This document shows, one piece after another, positions 1 through 6,001 of a DNA stretch of 7,526 bases (positions within the stretch are counted from its first letter, which is position 1; each line of letters starts with the position of its first letter). This DNA is from Alphaproteobacteria bacterium UBA1218 (GTDB lineage: Bacteria > Pseudomonadota > Alphaproteobacteria > Rs-D84). Under the pieces are notes generated by a model. That model saw only the letters and a list, made by a program, of their open reading frames with translations, made no database searches and was not told the DNA's origin. Location of the stretch: contig DBXG01000005.1 of NCBI GenBank assembly GCA_002309215.1, positions 7,785 to 15,310 on the forward strand. Direction: 5' to 3'. The translations under genes and the position numbers were made by a program.

Positions 1-2448
1 TCTTATTTCGGTTGTATGGATGCGTTTTGTATTGTTGAAAATGTTTCAGGTGGACGCTGTCAATGCAGTAATAAACATATTCAATTATCTGCAAAATTGA
101 AAGAAATTATGGATATGGATAATCAGGCTTATGCTATATCAACATATGGCACAGAACATGTTGAACTGGGCGGTGCCGCCGATGATGTCTTGGCCAGTTC
201 CGAGCGTGCTTTTGACAAGGCGATTCGTGATGCGAATGATGAATCGGTTGTCGGTGACAAAAAGTCAGAAAAAAAATCTACGTTAAGTTTTGCAGAATGG
301 AACAGCGCATTTTCCAAAAATGATGATGATGACGAAGAAATGTTCGAACTGGATGCTGATGATATAGCAAAGAAAAAGGGTGATGAGTTGTACAAGGCTG
401 CGATGGGTATGTGTTTGGAACAAACACCGCAAAAATGCAAAGCGTCTGAAGATATGCTGAAAATGTTGTATGTCCAAAAAATTCGTTCTGATTGTGCCGC
501 ATTCGAAAATTCGCTGAACAAGCAAGAATCTGAAAGCACGGTTAAACTGGAAGATGCAAAACGCGATGTGCGTGAGGCTGCTTTGACAGAGGTTAAAAAC
601 GCAAACAAATATACTTTGGGTGAATGTGCTTTGGAATTCAAGAAGTGTATGCAGGGTGATGATGTTTGTGGCAATGATTGGACGGGCTGTGTAAAATTGG
701 CTGCTGCTGAAAATATGGAAAACGACAGGTCTGGTTCTGTGGCAAATCAGGTACAAATTACTGGACAGTTTTCTGTTGTCACGATTGCTGCGACCAGTAT
801 GGATGCGCTGTTAGCGAAAAAGCCTTTGTGTGAATATATTACAAATCAATGTGTGCGCGAAAAAGACAAAGTGTGGGATGTGTTCGTCAAAGATATTGTG
901 CCAACTATAAAGTCTGCTGAATTAGCTGCGGAATCAGATTTGCGTTCAAATTGTTTATCAAATATTTCGCAATGTTATGTCAAGGCGTGCAAAGAAAATA
1001 TGGACCCAAAAGATCCAGAAGGTTCTTATGATATGTGTTTGTCGCGTCCAGATAATTATAAAGCTTTCTGCAAAGTGCAATTGGAACCATGTTTGCATGC
1101 AACAGGCGGAACGTTTGAGAAGCCTGATTCATCAAGTTTATGGCGGGGGATTTTGGCAAAGTTATCGTCGATGCGTGTTGATGCGTGTACTAACGAATTC
1201 AAGACGTGTATCCGAGATGAAGACAGGTGTGGTAAAGATTATTCGAAATGTATTGGTTTGGACAACGATGCCATAGCGCGGATATGTCCAGAAGACAAAC
1301 TGACAGCATGTTATAAAGAGTATGGCAAAAATGAAGAAAAGGTCAGAGATATGTTGGCGCGAACTGCCCAAGGTATATTGTTGAACATAGATAATTCTTT
1401 GCTGGCTGTGTGTGAAAGGGCTGTGACAGATGCAATTGTAAAATATTGTGGTGATGAATATAGCTGTAACGGTTTAGTAGATGATAATTTGGGTGCCAGA
1501 ACTTTGGATTTACAATTTTGTGAACCCCAAGATGATTCAGAGTATCCTGAATATAAAAATTGCAAAGTATCGGTTGATTCGATTACGGATATTGAATTAG
1601 GTAAAACAACACGCGGAAAGGACTTGATTCAAGAGTTGCATGAACGGGGTAATTTTACAGGTGTGTTAAGCGGAGTTATAGATTGGAAGGAAGTCAAAGC
1701 AAATCAAGATGGGCGTGGGCTGGCGGATATAAAAAAATATATATCTGGGCTGAAAAAAATACCAAATATGAAAGATGAAACGCTTAGGGCAATAGAATCT
1801 GAATTGGGTGCTATATCCGAGCAAATCAAGCAAATCATAGATGTTATAGAGTCTGATCCGCGTGTCGCGTATTGTACAACAGGACGTGAATTGCCAGGCC
1901 TGAAAGATTCAGAAGGTTTCAGCCAATTTATAAGCAAAAAGGACAATCCGCGTTTCCCGAATATGATGAATAGATATCGCAATAGTATAACGACGGCTGC
2001 AATCCAAAAGGTGCGTGATACCTATTACAAAAAATATGATGATTTATACGAACAGAAGGTTACAGAAGAATTAAGGCTGTGGAACCGGATGGCCAAGATA
2101 CAAGGATTTAATAACAAACAAAATATGGTGGATGTTGCTAGACAGGCGTGTGTTGAAATGGGTAATGGTAATGAAGCCACTTTTACCTATAATTTCACAT
2201 TAGCGACGGGTATAACGCGTACAGAGACAAACAATACCATGTTGTCTGGTACGCGTACAGAGACAAGCGCGACCTTGGAACGCACCATAACATCAACATT
2301 TAATGTAGATTCTTATATTTGTAATATTTGTACCAGAGAAAATAAATGTGAAAAAGTTGGTTATACAGATGACAACGGTGCGTTTTGTGTAAAGTGGGGC
2401 GATGCAACGGAAACATGCAAAGATGTAGAGTTTTTCAAGAATGAGTAG
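1..2448 (+). CDS. Large Cys-rich exported protein, paralog 1 (5' end outside window)
   Basis: I do not recognise a named family. The reading frame is open from base 1; the five codons before the ATG at 16 include a Cys that aligns with Cys58 of the downstream paralog, so that ATG is an internal Met and the real start, with the signal peptide, lies about 53 codons further upstream. The visible 815 residues hold 37 Cys, each matching a Cys in the paralog at 2441-4894. In order: a C-x4-C-x9-C-x-C motif (13-75), a variable acidic linker with a DDDDEE run (322-339), a first four-Cys ladder (625-690), a C-x6-C element (829-852), a second ladder (1186-1251), a helical central region, a conserved DPRVAYC block (about 1855-1875), and a five-Cys C-terminal cluster (about 2317-2418). 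No membrane segment is visible. A periplasmic or surface location with many disulfides is inferred from the paralog's signal peptide and the Cys content. The gene ends TAG and overlaps the next start by 8 nt. Confidence 0.93.
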   Translation, partial: SYFGCMDAFCIVENVSGGRCQCSNKHIQLSAKLKEIMDMDNQAYAISTYGTEHVELGGAADDVLASSERAFDKAIRDANDESVVGDKKSEKKSTLSFAEWNSAFSKNDDDDEEMFELDADDIAKKKGDELYKAAMGMCLEQTPQKCKASEDMLKMLYVQKIRSDCAAFENSLNKQESESTVKLEDAKRDVREAALTEVKNANKYTLGECALEFKKCMQGDDVCGNDWTGCVKLAAAENMENDRSGSVANQVQITGQFSVVTIAATSMDALLAKKPLCEYITNQCVREKDKVWDVFVKDIVPTIKSAELAAESDLRSNCLSNISQCYVKACKENMDPKDPEGSYDMCLSRPDNYKAFCKVQLEPCLHATGGTFEKPDSSSLWRGILAKLSSMRVDACTNEFKTCIRDEDRCGKDYSKCIGLDNDAIARICPEDKLTACYKEYGKNEEKVRDMLARTAQGILLNIDNSLLAVCERAVTDAIVKYCGDEYSCNGLVDDNLGARTLDLQFCEPQDDSEYPEYKNCKVSVDSITDIELGKTTRGKDLIQELHERGNFTGVLSGVIDWKEVKANQDGRGLADIKKYISGLKKIPNMKDETLRAIESELGAISEQIKQIIDVIESDPRVAYCTTGRELPGLKDSEGFSQFISKKDNPRFPNMMNRYRNSITTAAIQKVRDTYYKKYDDLYEQKVTEELRLWNRMAKIQGFNNKQNMVDVARQACVEMGNGNEATFTYNFTLATGITRTETNNTMLSGTRTETSATLERTITSTFNVDSYICNICTRENKCEKVGYTDDNGAFCVKWGDATETCKDVEFFKNE
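625..1251 (+). repeat. Duplicated heptad-cysteine module in paralog 1
   Basis: Two copies of a 22-residue element, at 625-690 and 1186-1251, have Cys at positions 1, 8, 15 and 22, an EF pair at positions 4-5, Gly after the third Cys, and D followed by Trp or Tyr before the fourth. This indicates an internal duplication of a protein module rather than a DNA repeat, since the nucleotide sequences have diverged. Confidence 0.75.
2215..2266 (+). repeat. 16-bp direct repeat inside paralog 1
   Basis: ACGCGTACAGAGACAA occurs at 2215-2230 and again at 2251-2266, 36 bp start to start, which is 12 codons and keeps frame. It encodes a TRTET core twice within a Thr-rich, probably beta-strand region. The downstream paralog has no counterpart at the equivalent place, so this looks like a recent in-frame tandem duplication in the variable C-terminal region. 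Confidence 0.8.
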
Positions 2449-4894
2449 AATGTATAGATTTTTATTAGTGTTTGGTTTGATTGTTTCGCAAAATGTCGGT
2501 TTTGCGTTCGGGGCACGAACTGCAGTTAAAAAAAATGCTATTGATTTTGGAACCAAAGTTGAAGCTGCGGTTGAAATGAAGTCTTCGTCATGCACAGATA
2601 GATATACAGCCTGTATGGATGCGGGTTGTATGGTTGATAATGAATCTGGGGGACGCTGTCAATGCAGTAACAAAATTAAAGATTTAGATGCAGAATTCGC
2701 AAAATTAAGAAAGAAAGATTCGCAGACTGCTGCTTTGGCGACATTGGGCAAAGAAATTATTGAAATGGGAAAATATGAAGATGAATTGATGCCTGATGCT
2801 GATGGTGACGATTCAGATTCTGAATCTTTCAATTTTTCTGGTTCTGTCGGTGACAAATTGCGCGCAGAGATGCATGATATTTGTATAGAAAAATTACCAG
2901 AATGCAAATCACAATTAACTTTGATAACGAATCTGTATTCCCAGAAAATTAAATCAGATTGTGCAGCGTATGAAAACGCATTGTCTGTGAAAAATCAAGA
3001 AGCAAAAGAACGTCGTGCTGACGCAAAAAAGGCTGTGCGTGCTGCTGCGCTGGAGCAATATCAGGCGTCAAACAAATATGATTTAGGACAATGCGTTGCT
3101 GAATTTACATCTTGTATGAAAACAACAGCGGAATGTGGCGATGATTGGACAGGCTGTATCGATAATTTGGGCTATGATAAAATGAGTGGTAATACGATAG
3201 ACCAGGTTGTTGTTGCGGGTGAAAATTCGTCTGTGTCAATTGCAAAATCCACAATGAACGTTTTAGAATCAAAAAAAGTCATTTGTGAAGGTGTGACAAA
3301 TCAATGCGTTTCTGTGAAAGATAAAGTATGGACCGCGTTTCTGAAAAATGCAATACCAGATATAAAATCTGCGGAAATGTTGGCGGAATCAAATGCGCGT
3401 ATGTCGTGTTTAACGAATATATCAAGCTGTTTTGTAAAAGCATGCAAAGATAATATTGATAAAAAAAATCCTGATTCTTATGATTTTTGTTTGACGCGTC
3501 CTGAATCTGTTAAATCAATGTGCCGGGTTGAGATAGAGCCATGTTTAGTTGCCACAGGGGGGTCTTTTGATAAACCAGATGAATCAACTTTATGGTTGTC
3601 TGTGTTGGCAAAATTGGCCGCGATGCGTGTTGATGCCTGTACTGACGAATTCAAAACTTGTTTACAAGATAAAGACAGGTGTGGCAAAGATTATTCACAG
3701 TGTATCGGTTTTGATAATGAATTCATCGTGGCAATGTGTCCAGAAGACAAATTAGTTGCGTGTTATAAACAGTACGGTAAAGATGAAGTCAAGGTCAGAG
3801 ATACATTGGCACAAGTTGCAAATGGAATATTGTTGAACATAGACAATGATTTATTGAAAGCTTGTGAACAAGCTGTGGCAGATGCTATGGTAAAATACTG
3901 TGGCAGTGAATATGATTGTAATGGTTTGTTAAATGATGATTTAGGTGCGCATAGTTTAACGCTTCGGTTTTGCAGACAAAACGGTTCAGAAGAATATAAT
4001 GATTGCAGATTGTCCGTTGATTCAATTACGGATATTGAATTGGGTAGAACGACGCGTAACATAGCAGATAAACAAGTGTTGAATGAAAGACACAAGTTTA
4101 TTGGCGTTATGGGTGGTGAAATTGCGTGGGAAAAAATTAAAGCAAATCAGGATGTAAATGGTATAGAAGATATCAGTAAGTATTTAAGTGAATTAAGAAC
4201 AGTTCAACATTTTGATGAATTGTCTATCAGTACAATAAAATCTGAACTGGACAGTATGAATGAACAAATACGACATACCATAGAAGTCATAGAACAGGAT
4301 CCACGCGTTGCATATTGTATGACTGGACGAAAGTTAACGGGCTTGAAAGATTCAGATGCTTTTAGTCAGTTTATAAACAAGGCAGATAATCCGCGTTTTC
4401 CAAATCTGACGAAAAGTTATCGTAACAGTATTACCAGTTCTATGATAAACGCTGTCCGGGATAATTATTATCGTAAGTATGATGAATTGTATGGTGATTT
4501 AGTAAGTGGCGAACATAAGTTGAGGGTTCGAGAAGCAAAGATAGACGGATTAAACGAAAGAGAATATGTACAAGATTTTGCCCGTGAATCGTGTTTATCA
4601 CTTGGTAAAGGGCGAAAGCCGGGATATTATTTTTCTGTGACTGGTTTTAACAAAGGCGGTCTGGTTGAAAGTGGTGAAGCGCTCGATGGATTATCTGCTT
4701 GGAATACGGAACAGAAGTTTATGGGTGAAATGTTGGTGTACAAGCGAACGACGACGACCAATTTTGATAAGCTTACTGGTGATTGTGAGGAATGTATTGA
4801 AACTGCGTCTTGTCCACTTTCTTGGGGTGATCACTGCTTAAAGTGGGAAACCCCGCCCAAAAAGTGTAAAACCGTTAATTTTTTTGATAATTAA
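2441..4894 (+). CDS. Large Cys-rich exported protein, paralog 2 (full length, 817 aa)
   Basis: Family not recognised. This is a tandem paralog of the upstream gene, about 55-65% identical by eye over the conserved core. The N-terminus is a Sec-type signal peptide: Arg3 and Arg6, a hydrophobic stretch at about residues 7-21, and possible cleavage after Ala22 or Ala25. There is no Cys there, so it is not a lipoprotein. The mature part has 38 Cys: C-x4-C-x9-C-x-C at residues 58-75, two ladders of four Cys spaced by seven (residues 218-239 and 400-421), Cys pairs between them, a DPRVAYC block, and a C-terminal five-Cys cluster. The acidic linker (about residues 115-140) is roughly 40 residues shorter than in paralog 1. 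The start at 2441 lies inside the end of the upstream gene (ATGAGTAG) with no strong Shine-Dalgarno sequence, suggesting translational coupling in an operon; the in-frame ATG at 2450 is an alternative. The stop TAA overlaps the stop of the minus-strand gene. Likely periplasmic or surface; the role is unknown. Confidence 0.95.
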   Translation: MSRMYRFLLVFGLIVSQNVGFAFGARTAVKKNAIDFGTKVEAAVEMKSSSCTDRYTACMDAGCMVDNESGGRCQCSNKIKDLDAEFAKLRKKDSQTAALATLGKEIIEMGKYEDELMPDADGDDSDSESFNFSGSVGDKLRAEMHDICIEKLPECKSQLTLITNLYSQKIKSDCAAYENALSVKNQEAKERRADAKKAVRAAALEQYQASNKYDLGQCVAEFTSCMKTTAECGDDWTGCIDNLGYDKMSGNTIDQVVVAGENSSVSIAKSTMNVLESKKVICEGVTNQCVSVKDKVWTAFLKNAIPDIKSAEMLAESNARMSCLTNISSCFVKACKDNIDKKNPDSYDFCLTRPESVKSMCRVEIEPCLVATGGSFDKPDESTLWLSVLAKLAAMRVDACTDEFKTCLQDKDRCGKDYSQCIGFDNEFIVAMCPEDKLVACYKQYGKDEVKVRDTLAQVANGILLNIDNDLLKACEQAVADAMVKYCGSEYDCNGLLNDDLGAHSLTLRFCRQNGSEEYNDCRLSVDSITDIELGRTTRNIADKQVLNERHKFIGVMGGEIAWEKIKANQDVNGIEDISKYLSELRTVQHFDELSISTIKSELDSMNEQIRHTIEVIEQDPRVAYCMTGRKLTGLKDSDAFSQFINKADNPRFPNLTKSYRNSITSSMINAVRDNYYRKYDELYGDLVSGEHKLRVREAKIDGLNEREYVQDFARESCLSLGKGRKPGYYFSVTGFNKGGLVESGEALDGLSAWNTEQKFMGEMLVYKRTTTTNFDKLTGDCEECIETASCPLSWGDHCLKWETPPKKCKTVNFFDN
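3092..3703 (+). repeat. Duplicated heptad-cysteine module in paralog 2
   Basis: The same two elements occur at 3092-3157 (residues 218-239) and 3638-3703 (residues 400-421), again with four Cys spaced exactly seven residues apart, EF at positions 4-5 and CG-x-D-[W/Y]-x2-C at the end. The first copies of the two paralogs carry Trp and the second copies carry Tyr, so the internal duplication predates the gene duplication. Confidence 0.75.
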
Positions 4895-5862
4895 TCTAAC
4901 TCACTTGGATTGATTATGACGGTGATGTTTTGATTTCTTAATGTTTCAACTGTTCCTTCAAAATCCATGATGTTTGTTGATTCCAGATATATTACAGGTT
5001 TTAATTGCCCGTCTTTGGTCATTTCTTTCATAACAGGTATTGGTGAATCAATTTGTTTTCCTGCTGCAAACCAATTATCTTCATCGATTATCCAAAAATC
5101 AGGGTCGTTGTGAACGTATATTAAATATTTGCCTGTCACAATAAAATCGTTATATGTTTCGAATTCTATATTATTGTCGTGCAGGTATTTTATCATTTTA
5201 TTGTCTGGTTCTATTTTATTATCTGCTTGGGTTGGTTTTGCAGGTTCATCAAAATTGATTTCTGTAAAGGTTGGTATGTTGTCATCATTGTTGGTATTGC
5301 TTACCATATTACCAATATCAAAGTCTGTTGGAATCGGAAATGGTTCTGGTTCGGATTCTGGGACAACAGGTTCATTTGTTTTTTGCAGTGGCTGATATGG
5401 TGTTGCTTGCCCTTTGAATCCGTTTATCGCCATGTGTTCTTTTAAGCGTTTGTATTGTGGACGCATTTCGTTTGGCATGTTATCTGGGTATTCAAAATCA
5501 GGTGCTTTTTCTTCTGTTGGTGTTTCTTCCTGGGTATTTGGTTCTGGTGCGGGTTTTGCAAATTTGCTTTTTATGTATGTGCAAACTTTATCGATCAATG
5601 GTATTTTTATAATTGGCTCTTTGGTGCGATAAATAACAGATACTGTGGCCAAATATATCGGTATGATTGAATACACTAATGCACCAAATACAAAACCAAC
5701 AAAGCCATGCAAATGGGCATGAAAAAACTTCCACCAATAAACGCGTGAAAACATATCAAATCTGAATACGTACCATAAAATTGCCCATACGGCGAAGAAG
5801 TACCAAAATGTCCATTTGGCGATAATAAAATTGGTTTTCAAGAAGTCTAGTACCTTTTTCAT
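4891..5862 (-). CDS. Two-helix membrane protein with cytoplasmic-type C-terminal domain (323 aa)
   Basis: Not recognised as a named protein. Two hydrophobic helices lie at about residues 12-34 (very rich in Trp, Phe and Tyr) and 53-78, joined by a short loop containing HAHLHG (48-53). The Lys-rich N-terminus and the basic stretch after helix 2 (79-103) put both termini in the cytoplasm by the positive-inside rule. Residues about 104-220 form a Pro/Glu/Asn-rich, probably disordered linker. Residues about 222-323 look like a compact alpha/beta domain: a helix, several strands including a PDFWIID segment, a WFAAGK turn, a helix, the strand PVIYLE, a helix, and a final strand. That order loosely recalls restriction-endonuclease-like folds but lacks a convincing catalytic triad. 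The start is set by a perfect promoter whose -10 ends only 6 nt before the ATG, implying a leaderless transcript. The gene is divergent from the gene at 6002 and convergent with the paralog pair, with interlocked stop codons. It has few Cys, unlike its neighbours. Confidence 0.92.
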   Translation of the reverse strand: MKKVLDFLKTNFIIAKWTFWYFFAVWAILWYVFRFDMFSRVYWWKFFHAHLHGFVGFVFGALVYSIIPIYLATVSVIYRTKEPIIKIPLIDKVCTYIKSKFAKPAPEPNTQEETPTEEKAPDFEYPDNMPNEMRPQYKRLKEHMAINGFKGQATPYQPLQKTNEPVVPESEPEPFPIPTDFDIGNMVSNTNNDDNIPTFTEINFDEPAKPTQADNKIEPDNKMIKYLHDNNIEFETYNDFIVTGKYLIYVHNDPDFWIIDEDNWFAAGKQIDSPIPVMKEMTKDGQLKPVIYLESTNIMDFEGTVETLRNQNITVIINPSELD

Positions 5863-5868
5863 ACTATA

Positions 5869-5896
5869 ATTATAGACAGTGTATGCGCTTTGTCAA
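5869..5896 (-). promoter_or_regulatory. Perfect sigma70-type promoter for the minus-strand membrane protein
   Basis: Read on the minus strand, TTGACA (complement of 5891-5896) and TATAAT (complement of 5869-5874) match the consensus at all twelve positions and are separated by 16 bp. Only six bases (TATAGT) separate the -10 from the ATG at 5862, so the expected transcription start is at, or within a base or two of, the A of the start codon. There is then no room for a ribosome binding site, which predicts a leaderless mRNA. Confidence 0.85.
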
Positions 5897-5921
5897 TAGG
5901 TGATATGCTTTTTCATGTTTA

Positions 5922-5938
5922 TTTTTTATCATAAAAAA
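5922..5938. repeat. AT-only inverted repeat between divergent promoters
   Basis: TTTTTTAT and ATAAAAAA form a perfect 8-bp inverted repeat around a single C (5930), followed directly by C and a run of seven T. It lies between the divergent promoters, just upstream of the -35 region of the gene at 6002. It could be an operator, a curved A-tract or an UP element; it could also be chance in AT-rich DNA. Confidence 0.5.
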
Positions 5939-5959
5939 CTTTTTTTAATGTGTTTTATG

Positions 5960-5968
5960 TGATATAAT
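5960..5968 (+). promoter_or_regulatory. Extended -10 promoter for the gene at 6002
   Basis: TGATATAAT is a consensus TATAAT (5963-5968) preceded by the TG of an extended -10 element (5960-5961). The -35 region at the usual distance (about 5940-5945) is just a T run and a poor match, which is typical when an extended -10 compensates. Transcription would start near 5975 and give a 5' leader of about 27 nt containing the ribosome binding site. AT-rich tracts upstream could act as an UP element. Confidence 0.7.
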
Positions 5969-5989
5969 GATGGCATATATATTATGTGG

Positions 5990-5995
5990 AAGGAG
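5990..5995 (+). promoter_or_regulatory. Shine-Dalgarno AAGGAG for the gene at 6002
   Basis: A strong AAGGAG lies six bases before the ATG at 6002. It decides that start over the in-frame ATG at 6026 (Met9), which would also shorten the signal peptide. It contrasts with the minus-strand neighbour, which has no room for any Shine-Dalgarno sequence. Confidence 0.88.
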
Positions 5996-6001
5996 TATAA
6001 A

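Noticed and set aside
16..18. ATG at 16 as the start of the first gene
   Set aside because: The frame is open to base 1, the preceding codons encode residues (including a Cys) that align with the paralog, and a start here would lack the signal peptide and split the first Cys motif.
129..756. Long minus-strand open frames under paralog 1
   Set aside because: They overlap each other and a strongly supported coding frame, have Ser/Phe/His-rich shadow composition, and lack start signals.
2441..2520. Lipoprotein signal in paralog 2
   Set aside because: There is no Cys near the end of the hydrophobic core; the first Cys is at residue 51, so an ordinary Sec signal peptide fits better.
4845..4862. 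GGG/CCC pairing in the GC-rich patch as a terminator on either strand
   Set aside because: The stem is only three or four pairs and no T run follows on either strand.
4875..4894. TTAATT/AATTAA hairpin as a terminator for paralog 2
   Set aside because: The six-pair stem is AT-only, its T run is in the loop rather than after the stem, and it includes the stop codon; it is too weak to call.
5129..5670. Plus-strand open frames of 70-90 codons opposite the membrane protein gene
   Set aside because: They are several mutually overlapping frames antisense to a well-supported gene, with Cys/Phe/Trp-rich shadow composition and no ribosome binding site.
5978..5983. TATATT as an alternative -10 for the gene at 6002
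   Set aside because: It would place the transcript start within the Shine-Dalgarno sequence; the extended TGATATAAT upstream is a far better match.
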